A stretch of 64,000 nucleotides of DNA, from the NCBI GenBank assembly GCA_964611435.1, contig CAZSXT010000003.1:1-64000 (forward strand). Reading direction: 5' to 3'. Shown here piece after piece: positions 52,976 to 63,297 of the stretch (positions are counted from its first letter, which is position 1; each line of letters begins with the position of its first letter). The translations under genes were made by a program, and so were the position numbers. The notes under the pieces are model-generated. The model saw only the letters and a list, made by a program, of their open reading frames with translations, was not told the DNA's origin and searched no databases. This stretch comes from JAYPHU01 sp964611435. Its GTDB lineage: Bacteria > Pseudomonadota > Alphaproteobacteria > Rhodospirillales > UBA2165.

Positions 52976-53052
52976 CAGCTACGAGTCGATTGTGATTCCC
53001 CCACGCGGCTGGTTTAATTCAAACAAACGAATCTGATTTCCGGGAGGGAACT

Positions 53053-54750
53053 ATGTCGCCAGATGCCTTAGGACCGTCCGTCCATCCGGACCTGGACCGC
53101 CATCAAAAATCCATGCAGCCGCAGGTGTTTACACTGAACGGCCATATCCATGTCGCCTTCGCTTATTCGGTCGTGAATTGCACGCTGATTGAAGGGGAAG
53201 ACAGCTGTATCCTCGTGGACACGATGACGAGCGTGGACACGGCGGAGAAAGCGGCCGAGGAATTCCGTAAGTTAACCGACAAGCCTATCACCACAGTGAT
53301 CTATACCCACTTCCACGCGGACCATGTGAGCGGCACGGGCGCGTTCGTTTCCGAGGAAGATGTGACGTCCGGCAAGGTTCAGATCATCGGCCAGGAAGAG
53401 TTGACCGACCATGTCATGCGGGACGTGGGCCTGATCGCTCCCCTGTTGGGCCGGCGCGCCATGTATCAGTTCGGCATGCGTCTGCCGGTTAGCAGCGAAG
53501 GAACGGTCGGCGCCGGTCTCGGCCCACCCCAGCGGCCCGGTCAGCGGACGTTCATGCCGCCGACGACGACCTTCGACAAAGTCTACAAGGGTGAAGTCGG
53601 CGGGATAAAGTTCGAGGTTCACCTGACCCCATCAGAAACAGAGGACCAGTGCTGCGTCTGGCTACCAGACGAGAAAGTCCTGCTATCGGCAGACGCGGTC
53701 TATGAATCCTTCCCGAATGTCTATGCGCTGCGCGGCACCCGGTTCAGGAACCCGATGGTCTGGGCCCAGGGTGTGGACACCTTGCGCGGTTTCGGTGCGG
53801 ATACGTTGATCCCCCACCACGGCCGGCCCGTGGAGGGCGCTGAGAAGATCGAGGAATTGCTAACCGACTACCGGGACGCCATCCAGTTTGTGCACGACCA
53901 GACGCTGCGCTACATGAATTTGGGGTACCGCCCCGACGAGATCAAAGAAGTCGTCGAGATGCCGGAACGCCTGAAGGACCATCCCTGGCTTGGGGAATTC
54001 TACGGTTCATACAAGCATTCGATCCCGGCCATCTATGCCGGCTATATCGGCTGGTACCAAGGCGATCCAATTGATTTGGACCCGACCCCCTGGACCGAAA
54101 AAGCCACCCGTTATGTAAACATGATGGGCGGGCGGGACGCTGTCATGGCGGCGGCGCGAAAGGCGCTGGACGGCGGGGATGAACAATGGGCGGCGGAGTT
54201 GCTCACCTGGGTCATCCGCTGCAACTTGGACGACAGGGAAGCGCGTGATCTCAAGGCCGATGCTCTACGCCGCTGGGCCTATCAACAAAAGAACGCCACT
54301 TGGCGCAACTGGGGCCTTACGTCATCCATGGAACTGTCTGGAGAACTCGACCTGGCCGGCGGCGGCATGGTGCTGGGTTCCCCGGACCAAGTGAAAAGTT
54401 TCCCGCTGGAAGGCATCATGCAGATCATGACAGTGCGTCTGAAAGCTGAAGAGGCGTGGGACACTCACATCCGGGTTGCGTTCGAGACCACGGACACCAA
54501 GGAGTCATGTGCTTTGGAAATCCGCCGCGGCGTCTGCCAGTTCTATACCGCCCCCCCGGCGGATCGGGACGCAACGCTGACCTTCGGCCGGCCGTTCCTG
54601 ATGCAATGGCTGTTCGGCAAAACTACTGTGGACGAAGCGATCAAGGACGGGACTGTCACGGTCGATGGTGATGCTGCCAAGGTCAGCGAATTCATCGGCA
54701 AGTTTGAACCCTTTAATCAGGCGGTCAACGTGGCCATCGCCACACGCTAG
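53053..54750 (+). CDS. Alkylsulfatase-like metallo-beta-lactamase-fold protein
   Basis: A 565-residue protein. The N-terminal MBL domain has THFHADHVSG (residues about 85-94), a second His region (TPSETEDQCCVW) and HHGRPVEGAEKI. The middle is an alkylsulfatase dimerisation domain (GWYQGDPIDLDPTPWTEKA, MGGRDAVMAAARKALDGG), and the C-terminus is an SCP2-like domain (LTFGRPFLMQWLFGK). The layout equals Pseudomonas SdsA1, but it is shorter by about 90 residues and has no clear signal peptide. It may hydrolyse alkyl sulfates or other esters. A GST follows 17 bases downstream. Confidence 0.84.
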   Translation: MSPDALGPSVHPDLDRHQKSMQPQVFTLNGHIHVAFAYSVVNCTLIEGEDSCILVDTMTSVDTAEKAAEEFRKLTDKPITTVIYTHFHADHVSGTGAFVSEEDVTSGKVQIIGQEELTDHVMRDVGLIAPLLGRRAMYQFGMRLPVSSEGTVGAGLGPPQRPGQRTFMPPTTTFDKVYKGEVGGIKFEVHLTPSETEDQCCVWLPDEKVLLSADAVYESFPNVYALRGTRFRNPMVWAQGVDTLRGFGADTLIPHHGRPVEGAEKIEELLTDYRDAIQFVHDQTLRYMNLGYRPDEIKEVVEMPERLKDHPWLGEFYGSYKHSIPAIYAGYIGWYQGDPIDLDPTPWTEKATRYVNMMGGRDAVMAAARKALDGGDEQWAAELLTWVIRCNLDDREARDLKADALRRWAYQQKNATWRNWGLTSSMELSGELDLAGGGMVLGSPDQVKSFPLEGIMQIMTVRLKAEEAWDTHIRVAFETTDTKESCALEIRRGVCQFYTAPPADRDATLTFGRPFLMQWLFGKTTVDEAIKDGTVTVDGDAAKVSEFIGKFEPFNQAVNVAIATR

Positions 54751-54767
54751 CACCGGGAGGATAAGCG

Positions 54768-55583
54768 ATGCTGGAACTCTATCACCACGGCTCCTCGGTT
54801 TGCGCCGCCAAGGTGCGCATGTACATGGCGGAAAAAGACCTGGACTGGACCGGACACTATATCGATATTTTGAAAGGCGAGCAGTTCACGCCCGAATACA
54901 TGAAACTCAATCCCAAGGCCGTGGTGCCGACCCTGATCCACGACGGCGAAGTGATCTGCGATTCAACGGTCATCTGTGAATACATCGAAAACGTCTTCAA
55001 CGACAAACCGCTCCGTCCCGCCGATCCGCTCGAAATCACTCGGGTCATGTATTGGACCAAGGCCGTGGACGAAGCACTGCACCCGGCCTGTGGCTTTGTC
55101 ACTTTCCTCACCTGCCACCGGCATATCGTGTTGCGCCTTGGCGAAGAAGGCGTAGAGAAATTCCTGAATTCCACGCCGGCGCTATCCGTTACTGCTGACT
55201 GGCATGAAACTAAGAAATCCATCGTGCGGCTGGGGTTCCAGGCCAAGGGCGCAGAGGCCAAGCTGAAACTCTATGATCTCTACCTTCACAAGATGGAAGA
55301 GGCGCTGGTAGATCACGATTGGCTGGCGGGCGACAATTTCACTTTCGCCGATATCGCCATGACCCCCTACGTCAACCGGCTGGACATGCTGTCCCTATCC
55401 GGCATGTGGGAAAACGGCCGCCTGCCAAAAGTCACCGAATGGTTTGACCGGATTCAGGCGCGGCCAAGTTTCAAGCCGATGCTGCTGGATTGGTGCCCAG
55501 AGGATCTGACAAACGATCTCAAGACCTTCGGCGCGGAAAGCTGGCCCGAAGTCGCCAAAATCCTGGGTATCAAAACCAGCTAA
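54768..55583 (+). CDS. Glutathione S-transferase family protein
   Basis: A 271-residue GST with the N-terminal domain LELYHHGSSVCAAKVRMYMAE (Ser near residue 10), NPKAVVPTLIHDGEVICDSTVICEYIE as the glutathione site, and a longer helical domain (residues 90-260) with WLAGDNFTFADIAMTPYV. The extended C-terminal part is reminiscent of ether-cleaving or dehalogenating GSTs. It sits 17 bases after the alkylsulfatase-like gene and may share its route; the substrate is unknown. Confidence 0.85.
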   Translation: MLELYHHGSSVCAAKVRMYMAEKDLDWTGHYIDILKGEQFTPEYMKLNPKAVVPTLIHDGEVICDSTVICEYIENVFNDKPLRPADPLEITRVMYWTKAVDEALHPACGFVTFLTCHRHIVLRLGEEGVEKFLNSTPALSVTADWHETKKSIVRLGFQAKGAEAKLKLYDLYLHKMEEALVDHDWLAGDNFTFADIAMTPYVNRLDMLSLSGMWENGRLPKVTEWFDRIQARPSFKPMLLDWCPEDLTNDLKTFGAESWPEVAKILGIKTS

Positions 55584-55682
55584 TCGCATCGATCCCTGTA
55601 CGTGCGACAGCGCCTGGATCATATGGATCCTCGCGCACTTGTTAGTGGCTAGACGTTGACAGGCGATGGGTGATTGTTAGGG

Positions 55683-55692
55683 TTGTGTACAA
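55683..55692. promoter_or_regulatory. Possible GntR/FadR-type operator upstream of dctP
   Basis: TTGTGTACAA differs by one base from the perfect palindrome TTGTATACAA, a usual GntR-type site, and lies 80 bases upstream of the TRAP operon ATG. No regulator gene of this family is in the window. Confidence 0.3.
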
Positions 55693-55771
55693 TACTACGG
55701 AGGCTCGCGGGAAGCCGATGCCCGCTTAGTGCGTATCAACCATTATCCAACAGATAAACTGGGAGACCGAC

Positions 55772-56800
55772 ATGAAACTAACTTGCTCCAAGACTCTCTC
55801 CATCGCCGCTGCTGCAGGACTGGCCGTAACCGCCGGCGCCAGCGTTTCCTCAACTGCGTCCGCCAAAGAACTCAAACTTGCGCACTTCATGCCGCCGGTG
55901 CACCACCTGCATCGCAATATGTTTGAGCCCCTGGCCAAAGATCTGGCGGCCGCGACCAATGGTAAGCTGACCATTAAGGTCTATTCTTCAGGCGCATTGG
56001 GTAAAGGTCCGGTGCAGCAGTATAAACGCGTGGTTCAAGGCGTGGCTGACATCGCCTTCGGCGTTCTTGTCTATACGCCAAAATTGTTCCCAAAGACCAT
56101 GGTCGCCAGTAATCCCGGCATTGGGGAGACCAGCGGTGAGGTCACTAAAAAAATGTGGGACATTTATGGCCAACATTTGAAGGACGAATATAACAAAGCT
56201 CATCTGCTTGCTCTTTTCGCCAATTGGCCGGCCGTTCTGATCAGCCGCAGCAAACCCATTAATTCGGTTGCCGATCTAAAGGGCATGAAAATCCGGACCT
56301 CCTCGCCGTTCGATATTCCCCATGTAAACACCTGGGGTTCGGTCGGCGTCTACATGCCCGTGACTAAGACCTATAACGGCTTGCAGAATGGCGTCATTGA
56401 CGCGGTGCAGATCGCGCCGTCAGCGCTGTACCGTCCTTGGAATTTGGCCGAGCCCGGCGCCTATGTCACGCACGGCGTGAAGGGCCCGTCCAGCCTGTTC
56501 TTCGTGATGATGAACGCCAAAAGTTGGGCTGGACTGTCCGCCAGCGAAAAAGCCGCAATCAACAAGCTGACCGGCAAGGACGCCAGCATCAAAATCTCCG
56601 AATCCTGGGGCTCCGCTGACCAAAAAGCATTGGCCGCTGCCGCCAATGGAAAGCAAATCAATCTGATCCGCTTGACCAAGCAACAGGCGGCCGGGATCGA
56701 TGCGTTGACGGAAAAATCCGTGCTGGCGCAGCTCGCCAAGCAGGATCAGAGCGGCGTTCCCGCAACCAAGGTCTACAAGGCTTTGCTGGCCGCCAAGTAG
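55772..56800 (+). CDS. dctP: TRAP transporter solute-binding subunit DctP
   Basis: A 342-residue periplasmic binding protein with a signal peptide (cleavage after SASA at about 31). LKLAHFMPPVHHLHRNMFEPLAK, VQQYKRVVQGVADIAFG and SVADLKGMKIRT, with the substrate-carboxylate Arg in KIRTSSP, are the DctP-family blocks. GVIDAVQIAPSALYRPWNL helps form the binding pocket. The substrate is likely a carboxylate, amino acid or related anion. First gene of dctP-dctQ-dctM. Confidence 0.9.
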   Translation: MKLTCSKTLSIAAAAGLAVTAGASVSSTASAKELKLAHFMPPVHHLHRNMFEPLAKDLAAATNGKLTIKVYSSGALGKGPVQQYKRVVQGVADIAFGVLVYTPKLFPKTMVASNPGIGETSGEVTKKMWDIYGQHLKDEYNKAHLLALFANWPAVLISRSKPINSVADLKGMKIRTSSPFDIPHVNTWGSVGVYMPVTKTYNGLQNGVIDAVQIAPSALYRPWNLAEPGAYVTHGVKGPSSLFFVMMNAKSWAGLSASEKAAINKLTGKDASIKISESWGSADQKALAAAANGKQINLIRLTKQQAAGIDALTEKSVLAQLAKQDQSGVPATKVYKALLAAK

Positions 56801-56834
56801 GCATCCGGCAACCTGAGCACGCGGCAGTTAACGC

Positions 56835-57356
56835 GTGAACGAACCCACACATGAAACGGACCGCATGATTGAGCGTATCGATCATGCGGTCCGGCTTATC
56901 GCGCTTTGGGCCGGCGGCATTTTCCTGGTCGCCCTCACGCTCATCACGGTCACCGACGTGGTCATGCGCGGGTTCAATTCGCCGATCCTGGGCGCCAGGG
57001 ATATCGCGCAGCTCTGCCTGATCATCGTCGTATCCTCCTCCATCGCCTATAGCGGCCGGTCCGGCGGACAGGTGGCTGTTGAACTATTCGGAAGCTTCGC
57101 CAGCGAAACAGTCACCCGCTGGACCGACATCGTCATGCGCTTCATCGGGTTCTTGATGCTGATGGTCCTGTCCTGGCACCTGATGGTGGCTGGGTCGGAA
57201 GTAGCGGAGTTTGGAGAAGCTACCGGCACCCTGCAGATTTCATACGAACCGTTCTTCTATGTTTCTGCAGTGGGGATATTTCTCTACGGCATCGTGTTGC
57301 TGGCGGAGGTGTGCCTCTTGGCGCGGCGACGCAGCATCGACTATGACGGCGATTAG
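56835..57356 (+). CDS. dctQ: TRAP transporter small permease DctQ
   Basis: A 173-residue four-helix membrane protein. Helices lie at residues about 20-42, 55-75, 95-118 and 138-162; FNSPILGARDIAQLCLIIVV and SGGQVAVELF are the DctQ signatures. It clamps the binding protein to the large permease. GTG start, 34 bases after dctP and 20 bases before dctM. The length fits the family. Confidence 0.88.
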   Translation: MNEPTHETDRMIERIDHAVRLIALWAGGIFLVALTLITVTDVVMRGFNSPILGARDIAQLCLIIVVSSSIAYSGRSGGQVAVELFGSFASETVTRWTDIVMRFIGFLMLMVLSWHLMVAGSEVAEFGEATGTLQISYEPFFYVSAVGIFLYGIVLLAEVCLLARRRSIDYDGD

Positions 57357-57376
57357 AGTCAGATGAGGTTGTTCAT

Positions 57377-58681
57377 ATGTCTGTGACCACTATCGGCTTC
57401 ATCGGCCTATTTTTCCTCTTTCTCTTCCTGTTTCTCCGCATGCCGGTGGCCATGGCCATGCTGGTGGTCGGCTTCATCGGCACCTGGGTGGTCAACGGCA
57501 CCATCCCGGCGCTAACCTCCCTTAGCGGCGAAGCCTTTGAAATCATTTCTTTTTCCGAGCTGATTGTGGTGCCGCTGTTTGTCCTGATGGGCAATCTAGC
57601 GGGTGTCTCGGGCATGAGCCGCGATCTCTATCATGCCGCCTATAAATGGATTGGGCACTTCCGGGGTGGCTTGGCGTCGGCCACCATCGCGGGCTGCGCG
57701 GGCTTTGCAGCCATGAGCGGCTCCTCCATCGCCTCCGCCGTAACCATGGGCCGCGTCGCCCTACCGGAAATGAAGCGGTATAATTATGGCGACAGCCTCG
57801 CCACCGGCTCGGTCGCTGCCGGGGGGACGCTTGGCATTCTGATCCCGCCATCCACCGGTATGATCATTTATGCGATCCTGACGGAGCAATCGATCGGCAA
57901 ACTGTTCATGGCAGGCGTCTTGCCGGGCATCATGCTCACCATCCTATTCCTGTTCGCCATCGCAATCACCACCCGGCTCTGGCCGGAGATGGGTCCCGCC
58001 GGCCCACGGGCCAGCTTCGCAGAACGCCTGGCGTCCCTTAGAAGCGCGGGCACTATCGTTTTCGTCGTGTTGGCGACTATTGGCGGTATCTATGTCGGTC
58101 TGTTCACACCCGTAGAAGCGGCCGGCGTCGGCGCCTTCCTGACCTTTCTCATTGCTCTCGTTCGCAGGGAACTGGATTGGGGGAAAGCCCGTTTCGTGAT
58201 TCTCCAGACGTTGCGGACCACAGCCACCGTGTTCATGATCCTAATTGGCGCCCATGTGTTCATTCCGTTCATGGCGTTGACCGAGATACCCGAAGACCTG
58301 GTCGGCTTTCTGATCGGCCTGGACGTGGGTGAACTGGGGATACTGATCATTATTCTGGCGACCTACGTCGCATTGGGGACCTTCCTGGAAGGTCTGGCCA
58401 TGCTGGTCCTCACCCTGCCCATTGTCTATCCGTTGATCCTCGAATTGGGGCTCAGCCCCATCTGGTTCGGCGTGGTGGTTGTAATTGTTCTGGAAATGGG
58501 GCTGATCAGCCCGCCTGTCGGGGTGAACGTCTTCGTGGTCCGGGGAATCGCGCCGGATGTGCCCATGGGCACCATCTTCCGCGGTATCTGGCCATTCTGG
58601 TTCGCCATGGCTATAAGCTTGGCCATCCTGGTTGCCTATCCGGAAATCGCCCTGTTCCTCCCCGAAACCATGTTCGAATGA
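57377..58681 (+). CDS. dctM: TRAP transporter large permease DctM
   Basis: A 434-residue twelve-helix permease, the Na+-coupled translocation subunit. LSGEAFEIISFSELIVVPLFVLMGNLA, GFAAMSGSSIASAVTMGRVALPEM, GGTLGILIPPSTGMIIYAI and VVIVLEMGLISPPVGVNVFVV are the conserved DctM blocks, including the sodium-binding loop regions. The length is normal. It is followed 6 bases later by a PLP enzyme, so the transported solute may be that enzyme's substrate. Confidence 0.92.
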   Translation: MSVTTIGFIGLFFLFLFLFLRMPVAMAMLVVGFIGTWVVNGTIPALTSLSGEAFEIISFSELIVVPLFVLMGNLAGVSGMSRDLYHAAYKWIGHFRGGLASATIAGCAGFAAMSGSSIASAVTMGRVALPEMKRYNYGDSLATGSVAAGGTLGILIPPSTGMIIYAILTEQSIGKLFMAGVLPGIMLTILFLFAIAITTRLWPEMGPAGPRASFAERLASLRSAGTIVFVVLATIGGIYVGLFTPVEAAGVGAFLTFLIALVRRELDWGKARFVILQTLRTTATVFMILIGAHVFIPFMALTEIPEDLVGFLIGLDVGELGILIIILATYVALGTFLEGLAMLVLTLPIVYPLILELGLSPIWFGVVVVIVLEMGLISPPVGVNVFVVRGIAPDVPMGTIFRGIWPFWFAMAISLAILVAYPEIALFLPETMFE

Positions 58682-58687
58682 TGACCC

Positions 58688-59827
58688 GTGGCTGATCTTG
58701 GGCCCAATGAACCGTTGATCGGTGTCTCCGGCTCACGAAACCGCCTGACCACGCCGGCTTTGGTGCTGGATCTGGACATTCTTGAGCGGAATTTGACAGC
58801 GCTCTTGGACCAATGCGCCGAGAGTGGCCAAAAATTGCGGCCCCACGCCAAGACACATAAAAGCTCGCAGCTCGCCAAGCGCCAAATTGACGCCGGCGCC
58901 GTGGGCGTCTGCTGCGCCACATTGCACGAAGCCGAGAGGATGGCCGCTGGCGGCGCCTCCGGTATCCTTATTACGTCCCCCATCGTCGGGGAAGGTAAAA
59001 TTCAACGATTACAGATACTTAACGATGTTGCCGACAATTTAATGATCGTTGCTGACAATTTAGATGGATTGCAGACGATCGAAAAATCATTGCGGGATGT
59101 TGGCGGCGAATTGACGGTTCTGGTCGATATCGATGTGGGGATGCAACGCACCGGCAGCAATGATCCGGCACAGATTGTCGCCCTCGCCTCATATTTGTCG
59201 GAGAGCGAAACTCTCACCTATGGCGGCGTGCAGGCCTATTCCGGCAGGGTCCAACATATTGAAGATTATGGCGAACGCCGGGACGTCTACGGCGCGCAAA
59301 TGACATTTCTTGCCGGCGTTGTGAAATCGCTGGAAGACGCTGGATTTCAGCCGAAAATCATCTCCGGCGGTGGTACCGGCACGCACCATATCGACCAAGA
59401 GTTAAGCCTTTTTACCGAATTGCAGGCAGGCTCCTTCATCTTCATGGACGTGGAGTACAACGCCGTTGACCTTGCCAATGGCCCCACCAATCCGTTTGAG
59501 ACCGCGTTATTTGTCCAATGCTCCGTTGTCAGCAATAATGCGGACAATTTTTTCACTATTGACGGCGGCTTTAAATGTTTCGCGACCGATGGCCCCAAAC
59601 CGGAGGTTTTCAGCGAAAACCTGCCGGACGCCAGCTATGACCGGTTCGGGGACGAACATGGCAAGATAAACCTGGGAAGCGGCAATTATAAGCCGGCTTT
59701 GGGTGAAACGGTTTCACTCATCACGCCCCATTGCGACCCCACGGTGAATCTGCACAATTACTATCACGGCGTCCGTGGCGATACATTGGTTGAAATTCTC
59801 CCCATCGATGGGCGCGGCGTTCTCTAA
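58688..59827 (+). CDS. PLP-dependent D-threonine aldolase / D-serine dehydratase-like protein
   Basis: A 379-residue alanine-racemase-fold enzyme. The PLP lysine is in LRPHAKTHKSSQLA (about residue 57), the phosphate site in GGGTGTHHI and the C-terminal metal ligands in the THC block TPHCDPTVNLHNYYH. This combination is typical of D-threonine aldolase and D-serine dehydratase (DSD1-like), which need Zn or Mn. GTG start, 6 bases after dctM. It suggests that the TRAP system imports a beta-hydroxy amino acid or related compound. Confidence 0.86.
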   Translation: MADLGPNEPLIGVSGSRNRLTTPALVLDLDILERNLTALLDQCAESGQKLRPHAKTHKSSQLAKRQIDAGAVGVCCATLHEAERMAAGGASGILITSPIVGEGKIQRLQILNDVADNLMIVADNLDGLQTIEKSLRDVGGELTVLVDIDVGMQRTGSNDPAQIVALASYLSESETLTYGGVQAYSGRVQHIEDYGERRDVYGAQMTFLAGVVKSLEDAGFQPKIISGGGTGTHHIDQELSLFTELQAGSFIFMDVEYNAVDLANGPTNPFETALFVQCSVVSNNADNFFTIDGGFKCFATDGPKPEVFSENLPDASYDRFGDEHGKINLGSGNYKPALGETVSLITPHCDPTVNLHNYYHGVRGDTLVEILPIDGRGVL

Positions 59828-59956
59828 GGGTTTTCTGGGGTCGGGCTCTGTGGCATCTAGCAAAAAAAACGGTGTATTTCCTTTGGAAATCGTCGTTTGA
59901 GCCCTTACTATAACTGCGTAAGCTCAAAACGTGCGCATTATTCAGGACCACACATC

Positions 59957-60319
59957 ATGCCGCGCATCCTTCTGGTGGACGACGATACTAACTTTGTCGA
60001 AATAGCCCAGGCCTTGCTAGAAGCCGGCGGCCACGAGGTGACACCGGCGAAAGACGGCGAACAAGCTTTGGCGGCTCTGGAGAACGCTGAATTCGATCTG
60101 ATGATTACGGATATCATCATGCCCAAGATCGAAGGCATTGAACTTATCCGAAAGAGCAAGGCGATCTATCCAAGCATGGGCATTCTCGCCATTTCGGCAC
60201 GGGACAAGCATTCCCCGATCCACCTGACCAATGCAAAAAACTTCGGCGCTGATGAGGTGATGCCCAAGCCGATTGACCCCGCCGGCTTTATCCAGACCAT
60301 TTCCGAATTGGTGGGCTAG
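59957..60319 (+). CDS. Single-domain response regulator
   Basis: A 120-residue CheY-like receiver. The acidic pocket is LVDDDTNF, the phosphoacceptor Asp is in LMITDIIMP, a Ser (AISARDK) takes the Thr position, and the Lys is in VMPKPIDP. No output domain is present. The ATG at 59957 fits the conserved start; the longer reading frame adds 20 unconserved residues. No kinase is adjacent, so its partner lies elsewhere. It is convergent to the EamA gene. Confidence 0.87.
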   Translation: MPRILLVDDDTNFVEIAQALLEAGGHEVTPAKDGEQALAALENAEFDLMITDIIMPKIEGIELIRKSKAIYPSMGILAISARDKHSPIHLTNAKNFGADEVMPKPIDPAGFIQTISELVG

Positions 60320-60328
60320 CGCTGCTTA

Positions 60329-61222
60329 TTACGTCTTCTGCCCTTTACGGCCCAGCGCCGTATAGACAATCGCCACCAGCACCAATGCTACGCCCATAAA
60401 CTGCCACGGCGTCAGTATTTGGCCCAGAAACACCACGCCGATGATCAGGCTGGATAGCGGCTCGAAATTCATCAGAAGCCCGGCCTTCACCGCCCCGATC
60501 TTGGAGACCGCCACGAACATACCGATGATAGCGAAGCTATAGAATAGCCCCGCGCTCAGGAAGATGGCCCAGCCCGTTGATCCTTTCGGCAGGTGAATTT
60601 CGCCGGCGATCAAGTCCATAACGATATACACCAGCGCGCCCGAGCACAGCATGTAGAAGCTTACGGGCCGGGAATCCTGCCCGCGGACCAACCGGTTCAT
60701 CAGCAGAAGCATGGCGGCAAAAAGAAATGCAGCAGCCGTCGCCAAGACGATACCGATGGGATTGAGGCTGAGCCCAATCACATCCAGAGCGAAAGCCAGG
60801 CCGATGAAGGCAAGAACCAGCGCAGTGATCAGCCGGCCGGTCATTTTCTCCTGCCCTATGGCCCAGGCGCCAAGCCCGGTGAGAATCGGGTACAGATAGA
60901 AAGTCACCACCGCCAATCCCACCGGGATGTATTGGATCGCCGCCAATAGCCCGTAAGAATAGCTGGCCAGGATCACCCCCATGACCATAGCGATCAGCTT
61001 CACGCGGCCCGGCAGGTTCATCTCCACCCGCCAAAGTTTGAGAATTATGCCGAGTGCGACGGCCGCCAAAGTAGTCCGGTAGGAAAGTACAGAGAGGGGA
61101 TTCGCGCCGTATTCATAGGCGACGGACGCCAGCGAAGTGTTGATGGCAAAACTGATGGCAACGCAGACCGTGAGAATAGAGCCGAACAACTGGGTCCGGG
61201 ACAGAGACACCGTGTCGTTCAC
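60329..61222 (-). CDS. EamA/DMT-superfamily transporter
   Basis: A 297-residue protein with ten predicted helices and two EamA repeats (residues 12-140 and 155-290). ALASVAYEYGANPLSVLSYRTTLA-like helix 2, QYIPVGLAVVTFYLYPILTGLGA and LLMNFEPLSSLIIGVVFLGQILTPWQFMG fit this superfamily. The substrate cannot be named. It lies 15 bases after the hydroxypyruvate isomerase gene on the same strand and may export or import a related metabolite. Confidence 0.86.
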   Translation of the reverse strand: MNDTVSLSRTQLFGSILTVCVAISFAINTSLASVAYEYGANPLSVLSYRTTLAAVALGIILKLWRVEMNLPGRVKLIAMVMGVILASYSYGLLAAIQYIPVGLAVVTFYLYPILTGLGAWAIGQEKMTGRLITALVLAFIGLAFALDVIGLSLNPIGIVLATAAAFLFAAMLLLMNRLVRGQDSRPVSFYMLCSGALVYIVMDLIAGEIHLPKGSTGWAIFLSAGLFYSFAIIGMFVAVSKIGAVKAGLLMNFEPLSSLIIGVVFLGQILTPWQFMGVALVLVAIVYTALGRKGQKT

Positions 61223-61237
61223 GTGAGGCTCAACAGG

Positions 61238-62014
<777 letters not shown>

Positions 62015-62154
62015 TCTTCTGGTTCCTCACAAAACTGACGCGATCTTCTTGAATGGATCGGGCTCGGTCAAGCTGCCAGACAAAACACCTCACTCAATGT
62101 TTGAAGATTGGGACCTCAAAGGTCAAACTGCGCGCACATTTAAGAGAGGGTTCC

Positions 62155-62715
62155 ATGTCCAGATTAAAGCTACTCGACTATGACGAAATGACGCCGGAGC
62201 AGCAAAAGCTCCACGATGAAATCCTGTCCGGCCCCCGCAGCCGCATCGGCGGGCCGATGAACGGGTGGTTCCGGAGCCCGGAACTAGGGTCATTGATCCA
62301 AAAATTCGGCGCCTATTGCCGCTATCACACGACATTGGAGCCGAAACTATCCGAACTCGCCATCCTCGTGGTCGCCAAGAATTGGCGGCAGCCGGTGGAA
62401 TGGGCGGCGCACAAACCCATTGCCTTAGATCAGGGTCTGGACCCGGCCATCCCCGACGCCATTTTAGCCGGGGAGCGGCCCAAGTTTAGCTCCAAGGAAG
62501 AAGAAGCCGTCTATGACGTGGCGGATGAGGTGCTGACTACCAAGAAACTATCGGAGGCGACCTATAAGCGCGCCCTGGATATCTTTGGCGAAAACACGTT
62601 GTTCGAGTTGACCGCCATCATCAGCTACTACCTCTGCATCGCTTTGCAGATGAACTGCTTCGCGGTCAGCGTGGCCGAAGGTGTGGAGAACGCCTTCCCC
62701 GACGACGAGGGCTAG
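62155..62715 (+). CDS. Carboxymuconolactone decarboxylase family protein
   Basis: A 186-residue CMD/AhpD-like protein. MTPEQQKLHDEILSGPR, GPMNGWFRSPELGSLIQKFG, LSELAILVVAKNWRQPVEWAAHKPIALDQG and FELTAIISYYLCIALQMNCF are the family blocks. Residues KNW with EWAAH replace the CxxC of AhpD, so it is not a peroxidase. The ATG at 62155 has AAGAGAGGG upstream. A MaoC-like dehydratase follows 7 bases downstream, so the pair probably acts together; the substrate is unknown. Confidence 0.8.
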   Translation: MSRLKLLDYDEMTPEQQKLHDEILSGPRSRIGGPMNGWFRSPELGSLIQKFGAYCRYHTTLEPKLSELAILVVAKNWRQPVEWAAHKPIALDQGLDPAIPDAILAGERPKFSSKEEEAVYDVADEVLTTKKLSEATYKRALDIFGENTLFELTAIISYYLCIALQMNCFAVSVAEGVENAFPDDEG

Positions 62716-62722
62716 TCGCTCC

Positions 62723-63196
62723 ATGACGCATCCGGGATATATCGACCGCTTTTACCAGGATATCGATGTGAACAAAGTGGAACGGGTTGACGGCTTTGAG
62801 GTCACCAAGGAAGACACGATCGCCTTCGCCGAAATGTGGGACCAAATGGATTTCCACATGGACGAGGAGAAGGCCAAGGCTTCGGCCCACGGCGCCCTGA
62901 TTGCGCCGGGCACCATGACCTTGGCGATTCGGATCAAACTGCTGCAGAGCCAGGGCATCAACCGGCGCGTCCTGGCCTCCGGTGGCTACGATGAAATCCG
63001 CTTCGCCAAGCCGCTTTATGTCGGGGATACCGTCCATTTGGAAACCAAATGCATCGACAAGCGGCTCTCCAATTCCAAACCTGGGATGGGCGTTTGCCGG
63101 CTCTATTCGAAAATGTTTAACCAGGACAATGAGCCTGTGCTGACCATGTTCGACACAATCCTGGTGGAGGTCGATCCCGACCGTCCGGCTGAATAG
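62723..63196 (+). CDS. MaoC-like (R)-hydratase/dehydratase
   Basis: A 157-residue hot-dog-fold protein. The hydratase core is FAEMWDQMDFHMDEEKA, SAHGALIAPGTMTLAIRI (catalytic Asp/His are expected in the D-x5-H position, here Asp and His near SAHGA), GGYDEIRFAKPLYVGDTV and VCRLYSKMFNQDNEPV. It likely hydrates an enoyl-CoA. It forms a pair with the CMD protein, 7 bases upstream. The ATG at 62723 fits the conserved start. Confidence 0.8.
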   Translation: MTHPGYIDRFYQDIDVNKVERVDGFEVTKEDTIAFAEMWDQMDFHMDEEKAKASAHGALIAPGTMTLAIRIKLLQSQGINRRVLASGGYDEIRFAKPLYVGDTVHLETKCIDKRLSNSKPGMGVCRLYSKMFNQDNEPVLTMFDTILVEVDPDRPAE

Positions 63197-63297
63197 CAGC
63201 CGCAAACAAACCCTCGTGAGATCGTTTATCGGGGCTTGGGTCGGTGGCCCGCGCCCGCTACAGTTTTATCAACGCAACAAACCTTTAGGAGGCGAAA

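Noticed and set aside
55656..55693. TTGACA and TACAAT upstream of dctP as a promoter
   Set aside because: The spacer is 26 bases, too long for a sigma-70 promoter.
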